NCBI RefSeq assembly: GCF_001424025.1
Contig: NZ_LMPZ01000002.1
Coordinates: 1,354,702 to 1,418,701, forward strand
Origin: Brevundimonas sp. Leaf363
GTDB taxonomy: Bacteria; Pseudomonadota; Alphaproteobacteria; Caulobacterales; Caulobacteraceae
Direction of reading: 5' to 3'
DNA: 64,000 nt
The notes beneath the pieces were generated by a model. The model saw only the letters and a program-made list of their open reading frames with translations, was not told where the DNA came from and searched no databases. This document shows positions 46,049 through 53,610 of the stretch, piece after piece. The stretch's first letter is position 1, and each line of letters starts with the position of its first letter. The position numbers and the translations under genes were made by a program.

Positions 46049-47128
46049 ATGACAAGCAACCCAAGCCCCATCGATCGTGCCGCCGTCGTCGCCGCGCTGG
46101 ACGCCATTTCCGACCCGGCGACCGGGCAGGGGCTGTTCGCCGCCGGGCGCGTTAAGGGGCTGGTCGTCGCGCCCGACCGCGCCGGGTTCGCCTTGGAGGC
46201 CCCGGCTGGCCAGTCGGCCGCCTATGCGCCTGTCCGCGATGCCGCCGAGGCGGCGCTGAAAGCCATGCCGGGGATGGAGCGCGTCTCTGTTGTCCTGACC
46301 GCCGAGGCGGTGGCGCCCGCGCGCCGCGCCAGCCTGTCGCCACAGGCGGTCGATCAGACCCGGCCGCGCGCGCCGGTGGCCACGGATCGTCCCGCCCACG
46401 TTCGTCGCGTCTTGGCCGTCGCCTCGGGCAAGGGCGGAGTCGGCAAGTCCACCGTAGCCGTGAACCTGGCGGCCGCTTTCGCTGCGCGGGGGTTGTCGGT
46501 CGGAGTGCTGGATGCGGATGTCTATGGCCCGTCCATCCCTCTGATGCTGGGTATCTCTGGCCAGCCCGAGTATCGCGACGGCATGATCGAGCCGCACGTG
46601 GCGCACGGCATGAAGGCGATGTCCGTAGGCCTGCTGGTGAAGCGGGACGACGCCATGGTCTGGCGCGGTCCGATGGCATCCCAGGCCATCACCCAGATGC
46701 TGAGCCAGACGCGCTGGGGGACTGAGGACGCGCCGTTGGACGTCCTGGTCGTAGACTTGCCGCCCGGCACCGGCGACGTGCAACTGACCCTGATCCAGAA
46801 GACCCCGCTGGACGGCGCCGTCATCGTCACGACGCCGCAGGAAGCCGCCCTGGCCGACGCCCGCCGCGCCCATGCGCTGTTCCAGAAGGTGGGCGTGCCG
46901 ACGCTGGGCCTGATTGAGAACATGAGCGGCGACGTCTTCGGTCGCGGCGGCGGAGAGGCCGAGGCCGGGCGGCTGGGTGTGGCCTATCTGGGCGACCTGC
47001 CGCTGGACGGCGCGGTGCGAACGGGCGGCGACGCGGGTCGGCCGGTCACGATCGGCGAACCGGAGCGCGAGGTCTCCAAGCGTTTCGCCGTCTTCGCTGA
47101 GGCGCTCGTCGAAAGCCTGAAGCTCTAA
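46049..47128 (+). CDS. Mrp/ApbC-type P-loop ATPase without any cysteine
   Basis: This 359-residue protein has an N-terminal DUF59-like region (about 8-85) and a Mrp ATPase core with GKGGVGKST (127-135), DADVYGPSIP, and DLPPGTGDVQLTL. Mrp/ApbC proteins carry Fe-S clusters through a conserved CxxC near the C-terminus. Here that segment, I-E-N-M-S-G-D-V-F-G-R-G-G, is shortened and lacks CxxC, and the whole protein has no cysteine. A cluster-carrier role as in ApbC is therefore doubtful. It is divergent from miaA. Confidence 0.9.
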   Translation: MTSNPSPIDRAAVVAALDAISDPATGQGLFAAGRVKGLVVAPDRAGFALEAPAGQSAAYAPVRDAAEAALKAMPGMERVSVVLTAEAVAPARRASLSPQAVDQTRPRAPVATDRPAHVRRVLAVASGKGGVGKSTVAVNLAAAFAARGLSVGVLDADVYGPSIPLMLGISGQPEYRDGMIEPHVAHGMKAMSVGLLVKRDDAMVWRGPMASQAITQMLSQTRWGTEDAPLDVLVVDLPPGTGDVQLTLIQKTPLDGAVIVTTPQEAALADARRAHALFQKVGVPTLGLIENMSGDVFGRGGGEAEAGRLGVAYLGDLPLDGAVRTGGDAGRPVTIGEPEREVSKRFAVFAEALVESLKL

Positions 47129-47129
47129 C

Positions 47130-47273
47130 TTTCGTCATCCTCCGGCCGCGGAGCGGACCGGGGGACAAGGCGGCGCGCGAGAGCGCGAAACTGTCTCGCC
47201 TGCTGCCTGCTGCCTGCTGAGGAATCGCCTCCGGCGCCGCCCTGTCCCCCGATCAAATCGGGGGATGACGAAA
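47130..47273. repeat. Intergenic element with 11-bp terminal inverted repeats
   Basis: TTTCGTCATCC (47130-47140) and GGATGACGAAA (47263-47273) are perfect inverted repeats bounding 144 bp. Inside, CGGGGGACAAGGCGGCGC (from about 47158) pairs with GCGCCGCCCTGTCCCCCG (to 47251) with one mismatch, and CCCCGAT-CAA-ATCGGGG (47247-47263) is a further hairpin. No coding frame is seen. It resembles a small REP or MITE-like palindrome and could also end mrp transcription. Confidence 0.65.
47199..47219. repeat. Three tandem 7-bp repeats (CCTGCTG)
   Basis: Three perfect copies of CCTGCTG occur at 47199-47205, 47206-47212 and 47213-47219, inside the palindromic intergenic element. They suggest slippage and may vary in number between isolates. 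Confidence 0.8.
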
Positions 47274-47351
47274 GAAATTCGTCTTATTGGGTTTTCAAAC
47301 GCAACGTAAACCGCCACATCCCCGGTTCCTGATCTCTCTAGCGAGCCGCCT

Positions 47352-48449
47352 ATGTCCATTGACGCCCTGTTTCGCCCGTTCACCGTCAAGTCGCTGACGC
47401 TGCAGAACCGCATCGTCATGGCTCCCATGACGCGGCAATTCTCGCCGAACGGCGTGCCGACCGAGGATGTGGCGGGCTATTATCGGCGTCGGGCCGAGGG
47501 TGGCGTGGGCCTGATCGTCACCGAGGGCACGACCGTCGAGCGACCGGCGGCGCGCAATGAGGCGCAGATTCCCTTTTTCCACGGCGAGGCTCTGCCAGCC
47601 TGGAAGACCGTGGTCGATGAGGTCCATGCGGCGGGCGGCAAGATCGCGCCGCAGATCTGGCACGTCGGCACGGCGCGCGGGCAGGCGCCGGACTGGCAGC
47701 CGCATGGCAAGGTCGACAGCCCCTCCGGGCTGACCGCGCCGGGCAAAGCCAAATACGAGGCGATGACCGATGAGGACATCGCCGACACCATCGCCGCTTT
47801 CGGCCGCTCGGCCCGCGCGGCCCGGGATCTGGGCTTCGACGCGGTCGAGATTCACGGCGCCCACGGCTATCTGATCGACCAGTTCTTCTGGAGCGGCCTG
47901 AACGTCCGCGACGACGCCTGGGGCGGCGCCACCATCCGTGAGCGCGCCCGCTTCGGCGCCGAGGTGGTCAAGGCGGTGCGCGAGGGCGTGGGCGAGGACA
48001 CGGCCCTGATCCTGCGCGTTTCGCAGTGGAAGTCGCAGGATTATGCGGCCAAGAACGCCGAGACGCCGGATGAACTGGTCGAATGGCTTGGCCCGTTGTC
48101 GGACGCCGGCGTCGACGTTTTCCACTGCTCACAGCGCCGCTTCTGGGAGCCGGAGTTCGAAGGGTCTGACCTGAACTTCGCCGGCTGGACGAAGAAACTG
48201 CTCAAGAAGCCGACCATCACCGTCGGTTCGGTCGGTCTGGATGGGGAGTTCATCGCGGCCTTCGGCGGCGAGGGCTCGAAACCCGCCTCGCTGGATGGCC
48301 TGATTGAACGGCTGGAGCGGGACGAGTTCGACCTGGTCGCCGTCGGCCGCGCCCTGCTGGCCGACCCGCTATGGGTCGAGAAGATCCGCGACGGCCGCCT
48401 GGACGAGCTGAAGGACTTCGAGCGTTCGGCCCTGATGTCGCTGAGCTGA
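47352..48449 (+). CDS. Old Yellow Enzyme-type NADH:flavin oxidoreductase
   Basis: This 365-residue FMN enzyme reduces activated alkenes (for example enones) with NAD(P)H. Blocks typical of the family: LFRPFTVKSLTLQNRIVMAPMTR, YYRRRAEGGVGLIVTEGT, P-Q-I-W-H-V-G near residue 100, and EIHGAHGYLIDQFFW (about 172-186) with the catalytic-site H-G-A-H-G. The physiological substrate is unknown. It stands alone between two intergenic repeat elements. Confidence 0.93.
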   Translation: MSIDALFRPFTVKSLTLQNRIVMAPMTRQFSPNGVPTEDVAGYYRRRAEGGVGLIVTEGTTVERPAARNEAQIPFFHGEALPAWKTVVDEVHAAGGKIAPQIWHVGTARGQAPDWQPHGKVDSPSGLTAPGKAKYEAMTDEDIADTIAAFGRSARAARDLGFDAVEIHGAHGYLIDQFFWSGLNVRDDAWGGATIRERARFGAEVVKAVREGVGEDTALILRVSQWKSQDYAAKNAETPDELVEWLGPLSDAGVDVFHCSQRRFWEPEFEGSDLNFAGWTKKLLKKPTITVGSVGLDGEFIAAFGGEGSKPASLDGLIERLERDEFDLVAVGRALLADPLWVEKIRDGRLDELKDFERSALMSLS

Positions 48450-48454
48450 GGCGT

Positions 48455-48632
48455 CCCTCTCCCAGAGGGAGAGGGCTTGAGCGCACGGCGGCAAAGCCGT
48501 CGTCCTTGCGTGAAAGGGTGAGGGGTTGGGCGACCAAGAGGTGAGGGCGTAACCCCTCACCCTTTCGACTTAGCCAGTCGCTTCGCTCCTGGAGCCTCAA
48601 ACCTTCTCCTTCTGGGGGAGGGATCGTAGGAT
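48455..48632. repeat. Composite intergenic inverted repeats after the OYE gene
   Basis: CCCTCTCCC-AGA-GGGAGAGGG (48455-48475) is a perfect 9-bp hairpin. GAAAGGGTGAGGGGTT (48512-48527) and AACCCCTCACCCTTTC (48551-48566) are a perfect 16-bp inverted repeat with a 23-bp spacer. A related CTTCTCC...GGGGGAGGG lies at the far end. No coding frame is present. Similar CCCTCTCC/GGAGAGGG and CCCCTCACCC repeats are common between genes in GC-rich proteobacteria. It probably also serves as terminator for the flanking convergent genes. Confidence 0.7.
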
Positions 48633-48953
48633 CTAGACGGGCTCGATCACCACGGCCGTGCCATAGGCGAGCACCTCGGTGATGCCTGGCATGATCTCGT
48701 TGGCGTCGTAGCGCATGGCGGTGACGGCGTTGGCGCCGGCCGCCTGGGCGTGGTCGACCAGTTCCTTGTAGGCCTCGGCCCGCGCCATCTCGGCCAGCTT
48801 CACATAGGCCCCGACGCGGCCCCCGAAGATGGACTGGACGCCGCCCACCATGTCGCTGATGGCGTTGCGCGAGCGCACGGTGATGCCGCGCACGACGCCG
48901 ATCGTCTTCACGATGCGATAGCCGGGCACGTCGTTCGTGGTGACGATCAGCAT
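48633..48953 (-). CDS. YbjQ family (DUF74) protein
   Basis: This 106-residue protein matches the YbjQ/UPF0145 heavy-metal-binding-like family: VTTNDVPGYRIVKTIGVVRGITVRSRN, AYKELVDHAQAAGANAVTAMRYDANE and a C-terminal strand AYGTAVVIEP. It forms pentamers in solved homologues; the function is unknown. It starts 17 bp after folA on the same strand and is probably the last gene of the thyA operon. Confidence 0.9.
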   Translation of the reverse strand: MLIVTTNDVPGYRIVKTIGVVRGITVRSRNAISDMVGGVQSIFGGRVGAYVKLAEMARAEAYKELVDHAQAAGANAVTAMRYDANEIMPGITEVLAYGTAVVIEPV

Positions 48954-48970
48954 GAGCAGGCTCCCCGGCG

Positions 48971-49480
48971 TCAGCGCCGTTCGAGGGTGCGGAAGGTGAA
49001 GGCGTGGTCGTCCTTCTCTCCCGCCGGATGGTCTTCCGACGATACCTCAACCCACGCCTTCTCGTCGAACGGCGGGAAATGGGCGTCGCCCTCGGGCGCC
49101 GCATCCACTTCGGTGATGTAGAGCCGCTTCGCGCGCGGCAGGGCCGCGGCGAACAGGGCCGTCCCGCCGATGACGCAGACCTCCGCCGCGCCGTCGTCCT
49201 CGGCCTGCTCTCGGGCCATCTCAAGCGCCTCGTCCAGATTGGTGACGACCACCGCGCCCTTGGCCTCGAACGACAAATCGCGGCTCAGCACCAGGTTCAG
49301 TCGGCCGGGCAGGGGCTTGAGCGGCAGGCTCTCCCACGTTTTTCGACCCATCAGACAGGGCTTGCCGATGGTGATGGCCTTGAACCGCTGCAGATCGCTG
49401 CGCAGCCGCCACGGCAGATCGCAGTCCTGACCGATGACGCCGTTGGAGCCGCGCGCGACGACGAGGGCGAGCGGGATCAT
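48971..49480 (-). CDS. folA: Dihydrofolate reductase
   Basis: This 169-residue enzyme regenerates tetrahydrofolate. It has ALVVARGSNGVIGQDCDLPWRLRSDLQRFKAIT with the catalytic acid Asp in D-L-P-W-R, the NADPH motifs GRKTWESLP and VLSRD, and EVCVIGGTALF. ATG 49480 overlaps the MazG-like stop (ATGA), so it is coupled to the upstream genes. It supplies the cofactor consumed by ThyA, two genes upstream. Confidence 0.95.
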   Translation of the reverse strand: MIPLALVVARGSNGVIGQDCDLPWRLRSDLQRFKAITIGKPCLMGRKTWESLPLKPLPGRLNLVLSRDLSFEAKGAVVVTNLDEALEMAREQAEDDGAAEVCVIGGTALFAAALPRAKRLYITEVDAAPEGDAHFPPFDEKAWVEVSSEDHPAGEKDDHAFTFRTLERR

Positions 49481-49776
49481 GGCTTCGGCTCCAGCCAGCT
49501 GAGCCATTTGCGCTGCATCGCCGCCTCCAGATCGATCCCCGCACGGTCGCAGTAGATCAGCAGCATGCCGAGCACATCCGCCGCTTCGTCACCCAGCGCC
49601 TGGGCGTCCGGCGTCCCGCGCGCCCGGCCGGACAGCCGCAGATGCTCGGCGGTCAGTTCGCCAAGCTCCTCCTGCAGCTTCAGCAAGGCCCAGTCGCGGT
49701 CGCGGTCGATGTTGTGCTCGGCCGCATAGATGTCGGAGATTCGCAGGACCGAGGCCTGCAAGGCGGTCAGGTCCAT
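49477..49776 (-). CDS. MazG-like nucleotide pyrophosphohydrolase
   Basis: This 99-residue all-alpha protein has the MazG/NTP-PPase metal signature: LLKLQEELGELTAEHLRL (E-E-x-x-E) and LGDEAADVLGMLLIYCD (E-x-x-D). Such enzymes hydrolyse (d)NTPs to monophosphates. It is sandwiched between thyA (TGATG overlap) and folA (ATGA overlap), which suggests a role in dNTP supply, for example dUTP or dCTP hydrolysis. That specificity is inference. Confidence 0.85.
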   Translation of the reverse strand: MDLTALQASVLRISDIYAAEHNIDRDRDWALLKLQEELGELTAEHLRLSGRARGTPDAQALGDEAADVLGMLLIYCDRAGIDLEAAMQRKWLSWLEPKP

Positions 49777-50633
49777 CAGACGGATACGGCCGCCTTGATG
49801 TGCGGCCACGGCGCGTAGCCGTCCAGCACGAAGTCCTCCAGCTGAAAGGCGAACAGGTCGTCGCGCGGGGCGATCGTCATCGTCGGCAGGGGCAGGGGGT
49901 CGCGGGCCAGTTGGGTATCGGCCTGTTCGATGTGGTTCAGATACAGGTGGGCGTCGCCGAAGGTGTGGATGAACTCGCCGGGCTGCAGGCCGACCACCTG
50001 GGCGATCATCAGGGTCAGCAGGGCGTAGCTGGCGATGTTGAACGGCACGCCCAGGAAGACGTCGGCTGAGCGCTGGTAGAGCTGGCAGCTCAGCTTTCCG
50101 TCGGCGACGAAAAACTGGAACAGGCAGTGGCAGGGCGGCAGGGCCATGTCGTCCACGTCCGCCGGATTCCAGGCGGTGACGATGTGGCGGCGGCTGTTGG
50201 GGTTGGTCTTCAGGTTGAGGACCAGGGTGGTGATCTGATCGATCACGCGGCCGTCCGGCGCGGTCCACGAGCGCCACTGCTTCCCATAGACGGGGCCCAG
50301 CTCGCCCTCGGCGTCGGCCCACTCGTCCCAGATCTTGACGCCGTTTTCCTGAAGCCAACCGATGTTGGTCTCGCCGCGCAGGAACCACAGCAACTCCACG
50401 ATAATGGAGCGCAAGTGCAGCTTCTTGGTGGTCAGGACTGGGAAGCCCTTGGCCAGATCGAACCGCATCTGCCGCCCGAAGACGCCAAGGGTGCCGGTCC
50501 CGGTGCGGTCGTCACGGCGCGCGCCATTGTCGAGGATGTCGCGCAGCAGGTTGAGGTACTGCCACTCCGGGTGATCGGCGGGTGCGGCGCCCGAGCGGGC
50601 TGCGAGATCGGCCTGGAGGATATGCGCGGTCAT
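49776..50633 (-). CDS. thyA: Thymidylate synthase
   Basis: This 285-residue enzyme methylates dUMP to dTMP with methylene-tetrahydrofolate. The catalytic cysteine is in [11 protein letters not shown] near residue 165. [53 protein letters not shown] and the C-terminal AAVSV are intact. It heads the operon with the MazG-like, folA and YbjQ genes. Confidence 0.97.
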   Translation of the reverse strand: MTAHILQADLAARSGAAPADHPEWQYLNLLRDILDNGARRDDRTGTGTLGVFGRQMRFDLAKGFPVLTTKKLHLRSIIVELLWFLRGETNIGWLQENGVKIWDEWADAEGELGPVYGKQWRSWTAPDGRVIDQITTLVLNLKTNPNSRRHIVTAWNPADVDDMALPPCHCLFQFFVADGKLSCQLYQRSADVFLGVPFNIASYALLTLMIAQVVGLQPGEFIHTFGDAHLYLNHIEQADTQLARDPLPLPTMTIAPRDDLFAFQLEDFVLDGYAPWPHIKAAVSV

Positions 50634-50704
50634 GGACCCGACTTTGCGGCCGAATCACTCCGGAGGGGAGAGGGCGGGCGCGCCTCGTCCACAGGAACCG
50701 CGCC

Positions 50705-50938
50705 TCAGTCCTCCGATCGCGCCCGCCGTTGCCGGGCGATCTCGGCGCGGTTCTTCACGGCCCAGTCCCGCTTAGTTTTCGGCGTGCGTTTCACGGCGCC
50801 CGGGCGCAGGCGCTCGTAGCGTTTGCGCGAATAGGCCTTCGCGCAGTCCATGCAGTGGCGATAGGTCCGCGCGGCATAGCTGGCGTGCCAGTTGCGGCCT
50901 TCCTGCAGCGGGACGTGACACTCTCGGCAGCGATGCAT
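50705..50938 (-). CDS. Small zinc-ribbon-like basic protein
   Basis: This 77-residue protein has two CxxC pairs (M-H-R-C-R-E-C and H-C-M-D-C) separated by an aromatic stretch EGRNWHASYAARTY. A strongly basic tail (RYERLRPGAVKRTPKTKRDW) follows. The arrangement suggests a zinc-ribbon nucleic-acid-binding protein. I recognise no named family. It lies 13 bp after the DUF924 gene on the same strand. Function unknown. Confidence 0.62.
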   Translation of the reverse strand: MHRCRECHVPLQEGRNWHASYAARTYRHCMDCAKAYSRKRYERLRPGAVKRTPKTKRDWAVKNRAEIARQRRARSED

Positions 50939-50951
50939 CGTCGCCTAACGC

Positions 50952-51497
50952 TCAGCCGGCGAAACCGCCGCCTTGCAGGAATGCGGCTTCCTCCGCCGTC
51001 GTTTCGCGGCCCAGCACGGCGTTGCGGTGGGGGAAGCGGCCGAAGCGGACGATGATGTCGCGGTGGATGATGGCGTAACGCTTCACCTCAGGCATGTCGT
51101 CGCCCAGCAGCGGGACCAGTTCGTCGTGGTCGGCCAGCCGCTCAGAGTGCTCGTACGGGAGATAGAAAAACTGGCGCAGGTCGGGTTCGAAGGCGGCGGG
51201 CCAGCCGCGCGCGACGGCGGCCTTGGCGAAGCTGAGCGCCAGGGCGTCGGTGGCGAACTGGTGCGCCGTGCCTCGGAAGCTGTTGCGCGGATACTGGTCC
51301 AGCACGATCAGCAGGGCAAGCGCGCCCTCCGCCGTCTCTATCCAGTCGTCCAGCCGACGCGCCGCAGCGTTCCAGTGGGCGGCGCGCATCCGGCCTCGCA
51401 CGGCGGCGTCGAATTGATCGTCCTTGGCGTACCATTTGTCGGGGCCGGCCTCTTTCCAGAAGGCGACGATGTCGGAAGGGGTTATGAGCTCGGCCAT
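50952..51497 (-). CDS. DUF924 family protein
   Basis: This 181-residue protein has the DUF924 signature: IVAFWKEAGPDKWYAKDDQFD, LALLIVLDQYPRNSFRGTAHQFATD, FFYLPYEHSERLADHD and a final block of HRDIIVRFGRFPHRNAVLGR. The family is helical and uncharacterised. ATG 51497 has GAGG seven bases upstream. Its 5' end overlaps that of the divergent IlvC-like gene, so each promoter lies within the other coding region. Confidence 0.9.
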   Translation of the reverse strand: MAELITPSDIVAFWKEAGPDKWYAKDDQFDAAVRGRMRAAHWNAAARRLDDWIETAEGALALLIVLDQYPRNSFRGTAHQFATDALALSFAKAAVARGWPAAFEPDLRQFFYLPYEHSERLADHDELVPLLGDDMPEVKRYAIIHRDIIVRFGRFPHRNAVLGRETTAEEAAFLQGGGFAG

Positions 51498-52500
51498 GAC
51501 CGAGCCTCTACGCGCCCCGCTGCCCGTTTTCCATGACGCCGACTGCGACCTGTCGATCATCCGCGGCAAGCGCGTCGCCATGATCGGCTACGGCAGCCAG
51601 GGACGGACCCATGCGCTGAATCTCCGCGGTTCGGGCGTGGCGGACATCGTTGTGGGGCTGAAGGCCGGCTCTGCGACGCGGGCGAAAGCCGAGGCGGACG
51701 GCTTCACGGTCATGACGGCGGGCGAGGCGACGGCGGGCGCAGACGTCGTGGCGGTGATGGTCTCGGACGAGGCGCACCGCGATCTGTGGCGGATCGAGAT
51801 CGAGCCGGCGATCAAGCCGGGCGCGGCGCTGGTCTTCGCGCACGGCCTGTCGGTGCGGTTCGGCTTGGTGGAGCCGCGCGCCGATCTGGACGTCATCCTG
51901 GCCTCGCCCAAGGGCATCGGGCCGCGCATCCGTGACCTCTATCTGACCGGGGAGGGGGTGTTCTGTCTGTTCGGCGTGCAACAGGACGCGACGGGCGGCG
52001 CCCACGGCTTGGGCCTCTCCTACGCGGCGGCCTTGGGCTGCGGGCGGCGCGGCATTCTGGAGACCACCTTCCGCGACGAATGCGAGAGCGACCTGTTCGG
52101 CGAGCAGGTTGTCCTGTGCGGCGGGGTGCAATCGCTGGTGGACGGCGCCTTTTCAACCCTGGTCGCGGCCGGCTATCCGCCCGAGGTGGCGTGGTTCGAA
52201 TGCTTCTATGAGCTGAAGCTGGTCACCGACCTGATGTTTGAGCGCGGCATCGCTGGGGCCTTCGGCAAGATATCCAACACGGCCGAGTACGGCGCCTATC
52301 TGACCGGGCCGCGCGTCATCGGCGCGGCGTCGCATGCGGCGATGCAGGGCGTGCTGGCGGATGTTCGGGACGGCTCGTTCGTGCGCAGGCTGATGGCGGA
52401 CTACGACGCCGGCTCGCCCGAACTGCTGGCGCGACGCGCGGCGCTGGGCGAACGACCGATCGAGGCGACCGGTGCACGGCTGAATGGCTTGAAGGGGTGA
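51484..52500 (+). CDS. Divergent ketol-acid reductoisomerase (IlvC) paralogue
   Basis: This 338-residue protein aligns over its length with class I KARI, which converts acetolactate in branched-chain amino acid synthesis. The nucleotide-binding G-Y-G-S-Q-G is present, as are the catalytic His (FAHG), Lys (SPKG), Asp/Glu (E-S-D-L-F-G-E), two Glu (F-E-C-F-Y-E-L) and Ser (I-S-N-T-A-E-Y-G). Surrounding sequence differs from typical IlvC: GLSVRFG replaces GFNIHFG and SPKGIGPRIRDLY replaces APKGPGHLVRRTY. No ilvBN neighbours are present. GGAAG five bases upstream favours ATG 51484; ATG 51496 is the alternative. Confidence 0.85.
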   Translation: MSSAMTEPLRAPLPVFHDADCDLSIIRGKRVAMIGYGSQGRTHALNLRGSGVADIVVGLKAGSATRAKAEADGFTVMTAGEATAGADVVAVMVSDEAHRDLWRIEIEPAIKPGAALVFAHGLSVRFGLVEPRADLDVILASPKGIGPRIRDLYLTGEGVFCLFGVQQDATGGAHGLGLSYAAALGCGRRGILETTFRDECESDLFGEQVVLCGGVQSLVDGAFSTLVAAGYPPEVAWFECFYELKLVTDLMFERGIAGAFGKISNTAEYGAYLTGPRVIGAASHAAMQGVLADVRDGSFVRRLMADYDAGSPELLARRAALGERPIEATGARLNGLKG

Positions 52501-52533
52501 TGCGGGCGCCTCGGGACAGCGCCGAAATCCAAA

Positions 52534-52610
52534 TGGTCGGAGTGAGAGGATTCGAACCTCCGACCCCTGCGTCCCGAACGCAGTGCTCTACCAGACTGAG
52601 CCACACTCCG
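52534..52610 (-). tRNA. tRNA-Pro(CGG)
   Basis: A 77-nt cloverleaf including encoded CCA. The acceptor stem is CGGAGTG/CACTCCG, the D-arm starts GGCTCAGTCTGGTAGAGC, the anticodon arm is CTGCG-TTCGGGA-CGCAG with anticodon CGG (codon CCG), and the T-arm contains GGTTCGAATCC. The discriminator is A. Confidence 0.97.
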
Positions 52611-52698
52611 ACGTTGGAGGCGGGCTTATAGCCACGCCGTTTCGACGCCGCAAGCGGTGATCGGCCCTGTTTCGCAGTGATTTTCGAAGCGAGGGCCG

Positions 52699-52772
52699 TG
52701 GCTGGGGAACTAGGACTCGAACCTAGAATGACGGTACCAAAAACCGTAGTGTTACCATTACACCATTCCCCA
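52699..52772 (-). tRNA. tRNA-Gln(TTG)
   Basis: A 74-nt cloverleaf including encoded CCA. The acceptor stem is TGGGGAA/TTCCCCA with discriminator G, the anticodon arm is ACGGT-TTTTGGT-ACCGT with anticodon TTG, and the T-arm has GGTTCGAGTCC. It lies 88 bp from tRNA-Pro on the same strand and may be cotranscribed. The rest of the 52501-52862 interval shows no gene; no integrase or attachment repeat was seen at either tRNA. Confidence 0.97.
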
Positions 52773-52862
52773 GCAGGAGCGGCGCGAGCCCGCCTGACGG
52801 CGGGGAGGCGGTCGAATACTTGAAGGGCGGGGGGGATGCAACACCCCCTGAAAACAAGTCGC

Positions 52863-53465
52863 CTAGTGAGCCGAGGTCGGCGCTGTCGGCAGACGTACGC
52901 GCACCCCGACGCCGGCGCCGGGCGAGGTCTCCACGGTCATCGAGCCCTGCATGTGATCAACCAATCCCTCGACCAGACCCAGTCCATCCCCGGCAGCAAG
53001 CTCGCCGGCGCCGATGCCGGAATCGCGAATCACCAGGCTGATGCCCTCGGCGGAACGAGAGAACGCGACGGCGATCGCGCCGCGGCCCTCGCCCGGAAAA
53101 CCGTGGCGAACGGCATTCGAGATCAGCTCGTGGGCGATGATGGCCAAGGTCAGGGCCTGTGAGTCCGGCAGGACGGCCGAAGCGGCCCTCACCTCGAAGC
53201 GGATCGGCCTGCCCTCGCACGATCGACGCCAGAACGCGATGGCGTCGTCTAGGTAGCTGGCGAAATCGACGGGCCCTTCCTGCACCGCGCGCCTGTTGAA
53301 CAGGCTCATCGCCGCAGTGACGTCGCTGAGCCATGCCAGGTGACGGCGGCTCTCCGGATCTCTGACGGCGCGCAGACGAATCCCGATCAGAGCTTGCAAC
53401 AGCTGATAGCCCCCGAGCAGGCGCCGTTCGAGATCGGCTACGCGGATGTCCGCTTCAGTCGCCAC
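52863..53465 (-). CDS. Histidine-kinase-like protein lacking the phospho-acceptor histidine
   Basis: This 200-residue protein has a two-helix dimerisation-like N-terminus (ADLERRLLGGYQLLQALIGIR...) resembling HisKA_2/HWE kinases, but the H-R-V-K-N position reads L-G-G-Y-Q, so no histidine is available. The C-terminal GHKL ATPase domain is intact: H-E-L-I-S-N-A-V-R-H-G, I-R-D-S-G-I-G, and GDGLGLVEGLVDHMQGS. There is no sensor or membrane region. GTG 53465 is preceded by a G-rich ribosome site. It is divergent from the receiver gene at 53611. It may be an ATPase-based partner or phosphatase rather than a kinase. Confidence 0.8.
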   Translation of the reverse strand: MATEADIRVADLERRLLGGYQLLQALIGIRLRAVRDPESRRHLAWLSDVTAAMSLFNRRAVQEGPVDFASYLDDAIAFWRRSCEGRPIRFEVRAASAVLPDSQALTLAIIAHELISNAVRHGFPGEGRGAIAVAFSRSAEGISLVIRDSGIGAGELAAGDGLGLVEGLVDHMQGSMTVETSPGAGVGVRVRLPTAPTSAH

Positions 53466-53610
53466 TCTGTCCCCCCGTGAGCAGAAAGTTGGATTTTTCC
53501 ATAGCCTAGGTCGAACCAAGCCGCCAAGTGTGCGTTGCAGTGTCCGGTCGCTGACACAGAGTGGTTAAGTCGTTGGCGAGCCGGAGAAACATTGCTTTGG
53601 GTGCGGTGCG

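Noticed and set aside
46004..46873. N-terminal extension of miaA to 587 codons
   Set aside because: The extension is antisense to mrp and unlike any miaA; the conserved protein starts at TTG 46003.
52534..52772. tRNA-Pro/tRNA-Gln as an integration site for a mobile element
   Set aside because: No integrase, no direct repeat of a tRNA 3' end and no change in gene content were found beside them.
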